This document shows positions 53,280 through 63,158 of a stretch of DNA of 64,000 nucleotides, piece by piece. The position numbers and the translations under genes are program-made. The DNA is from Actinomycetota bacterium (lineage in GTDB: Bacteria > Actinomycetota > AC-67). The notes below the pieces were generated by a model. That model saw only the letters and a program-made list of their open reading frames with translations. It was not told where the DNA came from and did no database searches. Within the stretch, counting starts at the first letter, position 1. Each line of letters opens with the position of its first letter. The stretch lies in NCBI GenBank assembly GCA_041658565.1, contig JBAZZY010000011.1, forward strand, positions 19,372 to 83,371. The letters are read 5' to 3'.

Positions 53280-53715
53280 AGACAAGCGAGCAATCCTGGA
53301 GGCCGCGATGGAGATCGAATTTCTGGCCCTGGCAAACCATGCCGAGGCGGTCAACGGACTTCTCTATCTAACCGGCGTCGGCTGGAACGAGGTCTCCGTG
53401 AATGCCCCCGCGGACCAACCGATCCTGCACCACTTCGGGATCGGAGTTTCGATCCTAGTGGGATGGAACGACACGAACCGCCCTATCCCCGTCGAGCTCC
53501 GGCTGGAAGGGGAGGACGGTCAACTCGAACTTGCCAAGGTAGAGGGCGAAGTTAATGTCGGCCGGGCGCCGACGGTGAAGCCGGGAAGCGATCAGAGGGC
53601 CGTGCTCGCGCTCAACATCAACACGCAGTTCCCCACTCGCGGCGGATATCGGGTCGTCTGCCGCGTCAACCGTGACGACCAGAAGATGCGCAGCTACAGC
53701 TTCGTCGTGAAGTGA
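53275..53715 (+). CDS. DUF6941-like protein
   Basis: A 146-residue beta-rich protein: MEIEFLALANHAEAVNGLLY, LTGVGWNEVSVNAPADQP, and RPIPVELRLEGEDGQLELAK. It fits DUF6941, small proteins of unknown role with an N-terminal ALxNHAEAxNGxLxLxG pattern; the family name is from memory. It lacks a Shine-Dalgarno sequence and appears leaderless. It is the last gene on this side before the secreted hydrolases. Confidence 0.65.
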   Translation: MTDKRAILEAAMEIEFLALANHAEAVNGLLYLTGVGWNEVSVNAPADQPILHHFGIGVSILVGWNDTNRPIPVELRLEGEDGQLELAKVEGEVNVGRAPTVKPGSDQRAVLALNINTQFPTRGGYRVVCRVNRDDQKMRSYSFVVK

Positions 53716-53959
53716 TTGACGCTGTAACACCTGAACGGCCGACTCTCCGTGTCTTCCTCAGGCGTGGCCTTCGCGGTTGGTTCGACGAATGGGCGCTCCT
53801 ACCCGACGTGCGCTCCAACTCCGAACACCGCTCGACGCGCCGCGTCGCCTGCGGGAACCCCGATCCACCAGTCCGGGGACGTTTTCGTTGGGGGTTTCTC
53901 AACAGGAACAGGCCCCACCTCCGGCGAAGTCTCGCCGGACCATTCCCGGAGGAGGCACC

Positions 53960-56092
53960 GTGCGTCGTCGTCTGCGCTTGGCTCTGCTGGTTTCTGCGGT
54001 CGTTGCGGCGGGTTCTCCCGGCGCGCGCGCGACCCCCGTCGAAGACGCGGCCGGCTGCGATCCCATCGACCCCGCTGCGTGCTTGATGCCGTGGCCGAAT
54101 GACTTCTTCACCAGGCCGGATCCGGTGATGCCGACCGGCGTACGGCTTCACCTCGCAGCGGCGCAGATGCCACGCAACGTTGCCGGCGTTCCCATCGACC
54201 CTACGGACTACAACCGCAACGACGGCTTCTCCCCCGGTACGCCGATCGTGACCAGGGTTCCCGGACTCGACACGCCGGAAGCCTTCGCGAACACCAACCC
54301 CGTGACGCTGCTGAATCTGACCCGCTACGCGGACGCCGCGACGCCGATCGTTGTGATCGATGCTGCCACGGGCGAGCGCCGGCCGATCTGGACGGAGCTC
54401 GATCGCTCCGAAGAACTCGACGGAACCCTGCCCTCGCCGGCCGACACAACCCTCATCATTCGACCGGCGGTCAACTTCGCCGAGGGTCACCGCTACATCG
54501 TCGCGCTGCGAGATCTGCGCGACGCGAACAACGCGGTCCTTTCCGCGCAGCCGGAGTTCAAGGCCTTTCGTGACGGGACGGGGCCGGGCGCGCGCCAGGC
54601 CCATTTCAACGAGCTGTTCGCGACCCTCGGCGCGGCGAGCATCGAGCGCGACGACCTCTATCTCGCCTGGGACTTCACGGTGGCGAGCGGCACGAACCTC
54701 ACCGAGCGGATGCTCTCGATCCGCGACGACGCCTTCGCGCAGCTCGGGGACACGACCCTCGCGGATGGCCTGGTGCAAGGTGCTTCACCGCGGTTTGTCG
54801 TCGATAGCGTCACGCAAGAACTCCCCTGCACCCCGTCGGTGGACGTCGACGTGCCGCCGGTGAGCTGCGACGCGCAGGGCGACCTCGACGCGCGCCTGTA
54901 CCGCCATGTTGAGGGACGCATTCTCGTCCCGTGCTATCTGAACCAACCCGGCTGCCCCACCGGATCGCGGTTCCTCTACACCACGCCGGATGCGACGCTT
55001 CCCATACGCATTCCCGGCAGCATGGCCGCCGCGCCGTTCCAGTGCAACATCCCCAAAGACGCGGCAACCGGCACGCGGTTCCGCCCATCCTTGTACGGTC
55101 ACGGACTGTTCGGATCGGCCGACGAGGTCAACTCCGGCAAGCTCTACGACCTGGCGCAGTACGGGTTGATGTTCTGCGCCACCGATTGGGCCGGCATGGC
55201 GTCCGAAGACGTCCCCAACGGAGTGTCCGTTCTTGCCGACATCGGCCGGTTCTCGACGCTCGCCGACCGCATGCAGCAGGGAATGCTGAACTTCCTGTAC
55301 CTGGGGCGCGCCATGATCCACCCGGACGGCTTCTGCGCCGATACGGCGTTCCAGTCGAACAGTGAGTGCGTGATGGACACATCGCACCTGTACTACAACG
55401 GCGGGAGCCAGGGCGGCATCGTGGGGGGCGCGCTCGCTGCGGTTGCGCCGGACTTCACGCGCGCGCACCTGGGCGTTCCGGGAATGAACTACTCCACCTT
55501 GTTGCAGCGCAGCTCGGACTTTGACACCTTCGCCGAGGTCATGTACCGCACGTACCCGAGCCGCCTGGAGCGCCAGCTCCTGTTCGCACTGATCCAGACG
55601 CTGTGGGATCGCGGGGAGTCCAACGGATACGCGGGTCACATCACACGCGATCCACTTCCCAATACGCCGCAGCATCACGTGCTGATGACGCCGGCCTTCG
55701 GCGATCATCAAGTGACGAACTGGGCGACCGATGTGATGGCGCGCACACTGGGAGTCGCGATGCGCGTTCCGGCGACCGACCCCGGCCGTCACCCGGCCGG
55801 TGTCAACGCCTACTGGGGGATCCCGGCCATCGGGGAGTATCCGTTCGCCGGCAGCGCCATGGTGGTTGGGGAGATCGGACCCTTGCGCACGGAGAGCGGA
55901 CGGACGAAGGGCACCACGCCACCACCGGTGGACAACAACGCCAACCGCGCCGGCGTCGATCCGCATGGTCCGGACTGGAGCGAGCAAGAGGACGGATACC
56001 TTGCGATCGGGACGTTCCTGAGCCCCGACGGCTACCTGCCGGCCGTGTGCGGAGAGGGGCCGTGTTACCTCGACGGCTGGTCGGGCCCATAG
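53960..56092 (+). CDS. Secreted alpha/beta hydrolase
   Basis: A 710-residue protein with a signal peptide (core LRLALLVSAVVAAGSPGARA, residues about 4-28). The nucleophile elbow is GGSQGG with S483, in a context (HLYYNGGSQGGIVGGALAAV) typical of esterases and lipases. The N-terminal 250 residues (CLMPWPNDFFTRPDP, VDFxEGHRYIVALRDLRDAN) resemble the N-terminal domain of bacterial virulence-factor lipases. GTG 53960 with GGAGGAGG at 53948-53955 is chosen over the longer frame because it gives the signal peptide. It leads a co-directional run of secreted hydrolases. Confidence 0.75.
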   Translation: MRRRLRLALLVSAVVAAGSPGARATPVEDAAGCDPIDPAACLMPWPNDFFTRPDPVMPTGVRLHLAAAQMPRNVAGVPIDPTDYNRNDGFSPGTPIVTRVPGLDTPEAFANTNPVTLLNLTRYADAATPIVVIDAATGERRPIWTELDRSEELDGTLPSPADTTLIIRPAVNFAEGHRYIVALRDLRDANNAVLSAQPEFKAFRDGTGPGARQAHFNELFATLGAASIERDDLYLAWDFTVASGTNLTERMLSIRDDAFAQLGDTTLADGLVQGASPRFVVDSVTQELPCTPSVDVDVPPVSCDAQGDLDARLYRHVEGRILVPCYLNQPGCPTGSRFLYTTPDATLPIRIPGSMAAAPFQCNIPKDAATGTRFRPSLYGHGLFGSADEVNSGKLYDLAQYGLMFCATDWAGMASEDVPNGVSVLADIGRFSTLADRMQQGMLNFLYLGRAMIHPDGFCADTAFQSNSECVMDTSHLYYNGGSQGGIVGGALAAVAPDFTRAHLGVPGMNYSTLLQRSSDFDTFAEVMYRTYPSRLERQLLFALIQTLWDRGESNGYAGHITRDPLPNTPQHHVLMTPAFGDHQVTNWATDVMARTLGVAMRVPATDPGRHPAGVNAYWGIPAIGEYPFAGSAMVVGEIGPLRTESGRTKGTTPPPVDNNANRAGVDPHGPDWSEQEDGYLAIGTFLSPDGYLPAVCGEGPCYLDGWSGP

Positions 56093-56201
56093 CGGACGAT
56101 GAAGCCCGGCCGGACACGAGTCGTGCGGCCGGTTGTACGCGGCACGTGAACGGGATCCGACCGCAAGGATGTTGACCTGAAGGTGATGCTAGGGGGTTGC
56201 G

Positions 56202-58424
56202 ATGACCAGATCATGCAGGACCGGAGGCATCCGCGCGCGGGCTTCACGGAGCGGGTTGCTCCTGTTCGCAGTCGCGCTTCCCATGCTTGTCCCGACGGCG
56301 GGTCGCTCCGACGCGCCGACGCTTCGGGTGGGCGTGGGGCAGACAGACATCACCTGGCACGTGGGCGGCGACCGACTGCGTCAGGTCCAGCCGGACCTCC
56401 CGTCGGACCCGACGAGGTTCGCGGGTCTGCATACGACGCCGCACGCCAAGGCCATCGTGATCGACGGGCCCGAGCGCATCGCCATGGTGCGGACCGACAC
56501 GATTCTCATCACCGGGGATATGCACGAGGCCGTCGCTCAGCGCGTTGCCGCGCTCGGCATCGCCCCAGACCACCTCATGCTCGCAGCGACGCACACCCAT
56601 GTGTCCAATAACGGGATGTTCCCGCATCCGGCGCACGGCGCCTTCTACCGGTCGTCCGATCCACGCGAGTACAGCTTCCTCGCGAACCGCATCGCGGATG
56701 CGGTCGCCACGGCTGTTCGCAACTTGCGCCCGGCAACGCTTGCGGTCGGCTCCGGGAATGTCACGCTTCCCGGCCTCAACCGGCGCTACACGAATCGCGA
56801 GAAACTCGGCGCGCGCCCCTATGCCAACGATCTCGAGCGAATCGACCCGGAACTCGGGGTGCTGAGATTCGACGACGCGCGCACCGGCGCGCCTATCGCG
56901 ATCGTGATGAATTACGGCCTCCACCCGGTGGTTCTGATCGACAACCCGCTCGTCTCGGCCGACTTCGTTGCGTTCGCCGAGCGGGGTGTTGAAGAAGGTC
57001 TTGCCGGTGAGAACGGCTCCCCGTTGGCCATGTGGTTCAACGGCGCCCAGGGCGATCAGGATCCGATCTATGTTCGATATTCCTACCCCGAGGCGGAGTG
57101 GACGGGTCGGGTGTTTGCGCACGAGGCAACGCGCGTCGCGCGCAGCCTCGTCCCCGAGCCGATCCTGCGCGCGGCGGTTGCCGCGAAGATCATTCCGGTG
57201 CCGCCGCCGGGAACGCCGGTCGCCTCGTGGCAGCCGGCCGGACCGCGAGTTCCTGCGGCCGGTCCCTCGTCGCTGCTCATTCCCACCTCTGTGCGGCTCG
57301 AGGCCATCACGCTCTCGACGGCGTCCGCCTCGACCGTGTTCATGTCGTGGCCGGGGGAGCCCATCCGCGATATCGGAATCTCTCTGAAGACCGCGGCGCG
57401 CAACCTCGGGTTCGACAAGGCGTTCGTCCTCGGTCTCGCCAACGATTGGGGAGGCTATTTCACGACCCCGGAGGAGTACGACCGGGGCGGATACGAAGCG
57501 GAGACATTCAGCTTCTACGGACGCGAAGCGGGGCCGTACATCCAGCATCATCTGATCGACTTGGTGCGATCGCTCGCACTGGGTACGCCGATCGAGCAGG
57601 TTCCGTTGCCGCCGTCCGCCCAAGCAGATCGGGTGTTCATCTCCGCGATTGCGACAGCGGCGCTGGCGGCCGGCGGGCCGCTCGCTTCGACTGAGGCGCC
57701 TCCGCCCGACGGTGAAGTGACCGTCGTGACGCAGCCATCCTCGGTCGCGCGCCCCGGTGTGACCACCTTCGAATGGAATGGAGCCTCGCCCGAGGTTGCC
57801 AGGGGGTGGATACCGAAGGTCGAGGTGCAGCGCCGAACCGACACCGGGTTCGTGACGGTGTCGCGGGAGGGGACGGGCGACCTGCTCCTGTATCAATCCA
57901 CTCCCGCTCCCGGCGACCATCATTGGAGAGCGGTGTGGGAGGCGCTCCCCGACACCCCGGCGGGCGTGTACCGGGTATTCGTGGAGGGTCGCCGCCAGGG
58001 TTCGGGGGCCGATGTTTCGTACACGCTTGTGTCGCAGACCTTCGAGGTGTCGGCGTGCGCGTGCCTGGAGCCTGGAGCCGTTCAGGCCGAGCGTGTCGAC
58101 GGCCGCCATCGCCTTTCTGTGACGGCCTCGTATCCGAACGTGGTTGGTGGGTTCCGGCTCATTGTGCCGCGCGTCGCGAGTGGGCGCGCAATCGTGGACG
58201 TGATCCGAGACGGTGTCGGCATCGACACGCTGAGTCTCCCGTTCGTCTCGCGCATCGAACCCGTCGATCGCACGGTGATGGTTCATGATGTATCCGGCGA
58301 GGATCTCCCCGTGGCAATCACGGAGCCGACGCAAGTTGGCTCCTATGCGGGTGAGTGGACGGGGCCCGAGGACGTGAGCTTCCGGCTGGTGCGCATCGAA
58401 GACGAGGACGGCAACTCGAACTAA
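56202..58424 (+). CDS. Neutral-ceramidase-family secreted protein
   Basis: A 740-residue protein with a signal peptide (core LLLFAVALPMLVPTAG, residues about 18-36). Zinc-ligand motifs of the family are seen: ATHTHVSNNG and NYGLHPVVL. At the position of the catalytic Ser (GDVSP in studied ceramidases) the sequence reads GAQGDQDP, with Asp for Ser. The C-terminus (about 510-740) carries a beta-sandwich. The family hydrolyses ceramide to sphingosine and fatty acid outside the cell, but the Ser change makes the substrate uncertain. The start is ATG 56202. Confidence 0.75.
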   Translation: MTRSCRTGGIRARASRSGLLLFAVALPMLVPTAGRSDAPTLRVGVGQTDITWHVGGDRLRQVQPDLPSDPTRFAGLHTTPHAKAIVIDGPERIAMVRTDTILITGDMHEAVAQRVAALGIAPDHLMLAATHTHVSNNGMFPHPAHGAFYRSSDPREYSFLANRIADAVATAVRNLRPATLAVGSGNVTLPGLNRRYTNREKLGARPYANDLERIDPELGVLRFDDARTGAPIAIVMNYGLHPVVLIDNPLVSADFVAFAERGVEEGLAGENGSPLAMWFNGAQGDQDPIYVRYSYPEAEWTGRVFAHEATRVARSLVPEPILRAAVAAKIIPVPPPGTPVASWQPAGPRVPAAGPSSLLIPTSVRLEAITLSTASASTVFMSWPGEPIRDIGISLKTAARNLGFDKAFVLGLANDWGGYFTTPEEYDRGGYEAETFSFYGREAGPYIQHHLIDLVRSLALGTPIEQVPLPPSAQADRVFISAIATAALAAGGPLASTEAPPPDGEVTVVTQPSSVARPGVTTFEWNGASPEVARGWIPKVEVQRRTDTGFVTVSREGTGDLLLYQSTPAPGDHHWRAVWEALPDTPAGVYRVFVEGRRQGSGADVSYTLVSQTFEVSACACLEPGAVQAERVDGRHRLSVTASYPNVVGGFRLIVPRVASGRAIVDVIRDGVGIDTLSLPFVSRIEPVDRTVMVHDVSGEDLPVAITEPTQVGSYAGEWTGPEDVSFRLVRIEDEDGNSN

Positions 58425-58516
58425 GCGACGGTGGTGACGCAAGTTCCAAGCAGGATCATCCGCCCCGACGGTGAATAGACCGGGCGGGTAGCAACCGAGG
58501 AGGAGGACGAAGCACC

Positions 58517-60520
58517 ATGCGTCGAGGCCTGCGCCCTACACTTGCCGCGCTTGCGGCCGTCTTGTCCGTCACCGGTCTTGCCGTCGCCGACGCCACCCCC
58601 GGGTTCGCTGGAGGCGCGCGACCTGCGCTCTTTCGGGTTGGCGCGGCTGTTCGTTCGGTCACGCCGACCGTCGCGACGTTCGCCGGTGGTTCCGATCCCT
58701 CGCCGCCGATTACCGACGTGCACGATCCGCTGTCGGCGCGCGCCTTGTATGTATCCAATGGCACGCGCTCGATCGCCTTCGCCGTCATCGATTCGCAAGC
58801 GATGTTTGCCTCGTACCAGGAGGGGCCGTTCGGGCTCACGAACATCCGCAGCGAAGCAGCCGCCGCGATCACTGCCGCAGGACTTCCCGCGATGACCCAG
58901 GCGGACATCATCATCCAGGGAACGCATTCCCACGCAGCGCCGACTGCGGAGGGGATCTGGGGACCGGTTCCCTTGCCGTACCTGAGGCAGCTGCACGACG
59001 AGACGCTTGCCGCGATCGTGGATGCGGCCGCTGCCGCGCGCTCCGCGTATCTGCAGTGGGGCACGATCGACGTCGAGCAGATGGCCGCGATCGACATCCC
59101 GCAGAACAACTTCCCGGGGTGGGAGCAGGACGGGCAAATGTCGGTGCTGCGCGCGCTCGACCCCGAAACCGGCACGACAACCGCGTCGTTCGTGAACGTG
59201 CCGCTGCACCCCGCAACCGTTCTCGGCGCTTCGGCCAAGGTGTTGAGCGCGGACATCTACGGCGACATGCGCGATGCCCTTGAGTCCAAGCTCGGCGGCG
59301 TGGCAGTCGTCGGGCCGGCGACGCTCGGGCGTGGGCAAGCGCCGGTCGAGAACGGCAAGACGCTCGCTCACTTCGCGAACACGGAATGGTACGCGCGCGC
59401 GCTGACCGGCATGGCGACACAGGCGCTCGCAGGCGCGCGCTGGATTACCGACTCGACGATCGCAAGTGCGGAGTCCTTCATTCAGATTCCAGCCACGAAC
59501 CCCGTGGTCAATGCCTTGCTCGCCTACAACGACGCGTGGGCACTTCCGGACGAGCAGAAGCAGGCCTTGTTCGACGCGAGCGGTATCTACCCCCTCGATC
59601 GCGACAACACAGCGCCGTACCGGACCGGACCGGTTCTTGGCACGTGGCTTACCGCAGTACGGCTCGGCGGACTTGTGTTCACGAGTATGCCCGGCGAGCC
59701 GTTCCCCGAAATCCGTTTCGCGATGGAGGCCGCGACGCACGACGACGAAACGATCGTCAGTCTTTCCAAGGGCCAAGATGATCTCGGCTACTTCTATCCG
59801 TCGTGGGCCTATCCGGCCGGCTGGGTCTACCAGACCGATACTTCCCTATTCAACGTCGGTCCGCAGATGGGGGATCAGGTCATCAACGAGCAGCTCTCTA
59901 ACATCTCCAAGCTCGGCTTCATTACCGACATGGGCTTCGGAATGCCCGCGCGCTTCCGGCCGACGCAGATTCTGCGACCGGCCTTGCAGGGGATCGCATC
60001 ACCGCCGGCCGGTTCGGCCGGACCCGATGGCACGTTCACGACGACGCTGCAAGCCATGTATGCGCCGGCGGTCGTGAACGGCAACCCGCTGGACGGCACC
60101 GTTCACTGGGACTTCGGCGACGGAACCACCGCCGATACCCCAGCGATGATCCGGGACGGCGACGGAACCGGCCTTCCGCAACTCTTCACGCACACCTTTG
60201 CGCCCGGCACGTACACGGTGCGACTCTCCGCGAAGGACACAAAGGGCAACCCAGCGCGATGGGAGCTTGTCGTGCGCGTCCACCCGCGGCTCGACGCAAG
60301 GATCCACGTGAAGGCGATTGGTCCGCACACCTTCGAGTTGCGCGGGGAGGGGGAAGGCGGCGACGGCAACATCCTGGCTATGCGTTGGCTCTTCCCCGAT
60401 GGCGCGACGGCGGAGGGCGAGGTCGTGACGCACACGTTCGAGGCGGGTGTCGATCCTTCCGCGACGCTCACCGTCACTGACGGAACGGGAACACAAGCCG
60501 CAGACGACTGGGCGAACTGA
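58517..60520 (+). CDS. Second ceramidase-like secreted protein with PKD domains
   Basis: A 667-residue protein with a signal peptide (core TLAALAAVLSVTGLAVA, ending ADA). GTHSHAAPT and NVPLHPATVLG correspond to the His motifs of neutral ceramidases; the GDVSP motif is not clear and the region reads GPATLGRGQAP. The C-terminal 160 residues have two PKD-type beta-sandwich domains (VHWDFGDGTTADTP and MRWLFPDGATAEG). It starts 92 nt after the first ceramidase-like gene. It is probably a surface enzyme of related function, more distant from the studied enzymes than its neighbour. Confidence 0.68.
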   Translation: MRRGLRPTLAALAAVLSVTGLAVADATPGFAGGARPALFRVGAAVRSVTPTVATFAGGSDPSPPITDVHDPLSARALYVSNGTRSIAFAVIDSQAMFASYQEGPFGLTNIRSEAAAAITAAGLPAMTQADIIIQGTHSHAAPTAEGIWGPVPLPYLRQLHDETLAAIVDAAAAARSAYLQWGTIDVEQMAAIDIPQNNFPGWEQDGQMSVLRALDPETGTTTASFVNVPLHPATVLGASAKVLSADIYGDMRDALESKLGGVAVVGPATLGRGQAPVENGKTLAHFANTEWYARALTGMATQALAGARWITDSTIASAESFIQIPATNPVVNALLAYNDAWALPDEQKQALFDASGIYPLDRDNTAPYRTGPVLGTWLTAVRLGGLVFTSMPGEPFPEIRFAMEAATHDDETIVSLSKGQDDLGYFYPSWAYPAGWVYQTDTSLFNVGPQMGDQVINEQLSNISKLGFITDMGFGMPARFRPTQILRPALQGIASPPAGSAGPDGTFTTTLQAMYAPAVVNGNPLDGTVHWDFGDGTTADTPAMIRDGDGTGLPQLFTHTFAPGTYTVRLSAKDTKGNPARWELVVRVHPRLDARIHVKAIGPHTFELRGEGEGGDGNILAMRWLFPDGATAEGEVVTHTFEAGVDPSATLTVTDGTGTQAADDWAN

Positions 60521-60562
60521 ATCGGCCTCGCTGGTGAACCGCTTTTGACTTAGGGAGTTCCC

Positions 60563-62449
60563 ATGAAGACTCGTCAACGTGTTGCGGCTCTTGCTCTTCT
60601 TTTGTATGCGCTCGTCTCGCTCCCATCGTCCGCTGCCGCAGCCGCGGGCGGCCAGCAGTACGTGGCGATGGCCGACGGTACCGAACTTGCCGTCTGGGTG
60701 AACTTCCCGAAGGGCTACGACGGGAGTTCGCAACTGCCCGCGATCTTCGAGTACGACGGGTACGACGGTGGTGGTCAACCTTCGTACTACGGGCAGTTCA
60801 TCGACACGAGTTCATACGTCACGGTTCACGCGGGCGTGCGAGGAGCGGGCTGTTCGAACGGCGACTTCTCGCTGTTCAGCGAGCAGCAGGCCCAGGACGG
60901 AGCAACGCTGGTGGAGTGGATCGCCCGGCAGTCTTGGTCCAACGGGGATGTCGGGATCTACGGCCACTCCTATTCCGCGACGATGGGCTTGCTCGTCGCT
61001 GCGCAACGCCCACCACACCTTCGCGCTCTGACGGTGGACGGCGTCATGGACGATCTCTACCGCGACCTCGTGTATCCCGGCGGCGTGGCCAACTCGGGCT
61101 TCCCGATCCTCTGGCTTGGCGTTTCGCGGCCGCAGCAGGAGCACCAGGGCGCGACGTACAACGACACGCAATGGGGCGACTATCGCTGCCTTCAGCATGT
61201 GCTCCAACGAAACCCTGTCCCCGAGCTGCTGGCAGGTCAGCCGCAGGAGTCGGCGTACGTTCAAGGCGAGCTCGGATACGAGGACAACTCTTGGTGGCAC
61301 AACCACGCGATCCGTTCCATCGTGGGCAACATCGAGGTTCCATTGCAGATCACCGGAGGAACCCAGGACGAGCAAACGCTCTCTCGGGGGCCGGCGATCA
61401 TGTTCCAGCAGGCGCAGCCGGCCGCCAAGCAACTGCTGCTGACGAACGGCGATCACAACTCGTTTTGGCTCTTGCGTGATCACGACATCCTCGCCGCGCG
61501 TCAGGCCTGGCTCGACCACTACGTCCGCGGTGTCGACAATGGGATTGAGTCTCAACCCCGCGTGCGCTTCTTCTTCGAGGGGCACCGGGTGACCGGCGGG
61601 ACAGCACACACCGGATGGGTCGGTGGCGACGACTTCCCGTTGCCGCAGACCGAGTGGCGCCGGTACTACGCAAACGACGAAGGTGCGCTCACCACTACCA
61701 CGCCCACTGCCTCCGGCAGCGACACATATCTCTCGGGCACGCACCGCAATGAGTACGACGTCATGTCGCTCGACAGCCCGAACGGCCACTACCAGGGTCA
61801 AGAAGTTGCGACGGCAGACGGTCCCGATCAGGTCGTGTACCGCTCGGCACCGTTCGAGCAGTCGACTGCCGTCGCCGGGCCGCTGGTTGCGACGGTATGG
61901 GCCACGCTTACGGCGCCCGATGCCGAGTTCTACGTACGCGTCGCCGACGAAGGGCCCGATGGGTCGTTGAGCTTGCTCAATCGAGGCTTCCTGAAAGCCT
62001 CGCACCGCGCGCTCGATGCCGAACGATCGTTCTTTGACGGCGACGTGATGTATCGCCCGTGGCATCCGCACACCAACACGACCACGGCGCTGGTCACCCC
62101 AGGCCAAGTCAATCGCTACGATATCGAGGTCTGGCCGATCGAGAACATCTTCCGTCCCGGCCACCGCGTGGTGATGATCGTCTCGGCACCTCCCGTGCAG
62201 GAGGGCTACGACACGTACCAGCCGCGCACTGCTCCCGGACTCGTGATCGTTGCGCACGACCCAGAGCACCCGACCAACCTCCTCGTGCCGATCGTACCGA
62301 CGCCCGCAGATCTTGGTCCGCCGGTGGCGTGCGGAGAGCAGGTTGCCGTCAAGTGCGGCATCCCGGGACAGATCCCGGACTTTCCCCAGCCCTCGATCTC
62401 AACGCGACATGGAGCGAAGGACGGTGCGCCGCGCGGAGTGGGACGGTGA
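60563..62449 (+). CDS. Secreted CocE/NonD-family (S15) hydrolase
   Basis: A 628-residue protein with a signal peptide (residues about 1-28, ending AAA). The alpha/beta hydrolase elbow is GHSYSA with S136; other family segments are HAGVRGAGCSNGDFSLFS and LQITGGTQDEQTL, and the C-terminal PepX_C jelly-roll (about 400-600: GPLVATVWATLTAPDAEFYV). It belongs to the same family as the protein at 31113. The stop overlaps the next start by 4 nt (GTGA), so the hydrolases are translationally coupled to the gene that follows. Confidence 0.85.
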   Translation: MKTRQRVAALALLLYALVSLPSSAAAAAGGQQYVAMADGTELAVWVNFPKGYDGSSQLPAIFEYDGYDGGGQPSYYGQFIDTSSYVTVHAGVRGAGCSNGDFSLFSEQQAQDGATLVEWIARQSWSNGDVGIYGHSYSATMGLLVAAQRPPHLRALTVDGVMDDLYRDLVYPGGVANSGFPILWLGVSRPQQEHQGATYNDTQWGDYRCLQHVLQRNPVPELLAGQPQESAYVQGELGYEDNSWWHNHAIRSIVGNIEVPLQITGGTQDEQTLSRGPAIMFQQAQPAAKQLLLTNGDHNSFWLLRDHDILAARQAWLDHYVRGVDNGIESQPRVRFFFEGHRVTGGTAHTGWVGGDDFPLPQTEWRRYYANDEGALTTTTPTASGSDTYLSGTHRNEYDVMSLDSPNGHYQGQEVATADGPDQVVYRSAPFEQSTAVAGPLVATVWATLTAPDAEFYVRVADEGPDGSLSLLNRGFLKASHRALDAERSFFDGDVMYRPWHPHTNTTTALVTPGQVNRYDIEVWPIENIFRPGHRVVMIVSAPPVQEGYDTYQPRTAPGLVIVAHDPEHPTNLLVPIVPTPADLGPPVACGEQVAVKCGIPGQIPDFPQPSISTRHGAKDGAPRGVGR

Positions 62450-62727
62450 GCCGTCTCACGAAGACGACCGGCTCTGTGAGGTCTCTTCGTGCAATCGGCG
62501 GTGCGACCGTTCTCGCGACGGTGGTGGCTATTCTGCCGGCCGCATACGCTCCGGCCTCGGAGTCGAACCCCATTCACTGGAGCTTCGAGAGCGGAACCCT
62601 CGACGGCTGGACGATCATGCCGGGATCCACGGCGAACTCATCCTTTCCATGCCAGTCTCCCCAGTTGACTGGGCTGGTCGCGAGACCATCCGGGTCCACC
62701 AGCGGGATGTTCACGCGCGACGCGTGA
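62446..62727 (+). CDS. Truncated secreted protein at an inverted junction
   Basis: A 93-residue frame from GTG 62446 with a signal peptide (core RAIGGATVLATVVAILPAA) and the start of a beta domain (NPIHWSFESGTLDGWTIMPG). After about residue 65 the sequence is the reverse complement of a CocE C-terminus, so the rest of the gene is missing. The 4-nt overlap with the preceding stop shows it was part of the hydrolase operon. It is probably non-functional. Confidence 0.5.
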   Translation: MSRLTKTTGSVRSLRAIGGATVLATVVAILPAAYAPASESNPIHWSFESGTLDGWTIMPGSTANSSFPCQSPQLTGLVARPSGSTSGMFTRDA

Positions 62728-63140
62728 ATCGCCGTCCGCTGGACTTCGTAGACGCCTCCCGCGAGGTCGCCGGTCTTGTAGGCGGGCGGGACCAGATACG
62801 GCGCGCGCGAGCCGGAGATCGTGATCCGGATCCGGTGCCCGGCGCGGACGCGCGCGAGCGTTGCGGGGATCTCGATGTCCAAGCGCGTGACCTGTCCCGG
62901 CACGAGCGCCTTCTCGGCGGCCTTTGTCATCGGGTGGTAGGGGGCGATGAGTTTGCCGTCCACCACCCAGCTCCGGGAGCCATCGACCTCTCGCATGGAG
63001 CCCAACAGCGCGCCGGTGGCAAGCGGCCGGGAGGAGCCGTCCGTCGAGACGTCGTCGAGCGTCACCACGAACTCTGCGTCGGTCGTGGTTGAGGTTGCCT
63101 TCCCAGCACGGCCGATTGCACCGGATTGGCTGGGCGTCAG
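62650..63140 (-). pseudogene. C-terminal fragment of a CocE/NonD hydrolase
   Basis: The minus frame reads TTTDAEFVVTLDDVSTDGSS, RPLATGALLGSMREVDGSRS, YHPMTKAAEKALVPGQVTRL and AGHRIRITISGSRAPYLVP, followed by LAGGVYEVQRTAIHASRVNI. This is the PepX_C domain that ends S15 hydrolases. The catalytic N-terminal two-thirds are absent: the fragment begins next to the terminator at 63159 and ends inside the truncated plus-strand gene at about 62650. It lies inverted relative to the intact hydrolase at 60563. Confidence 0.7.
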
Positions 63141-63158
63141 CCCACCGGGAAAAAAGAA

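Noticed and set aside
23600..53700. Prophage or integrative element
   Set aside because: No integrase, portal, terminase, tail or conjugation gene and no flanking att-like direct repeat were found.
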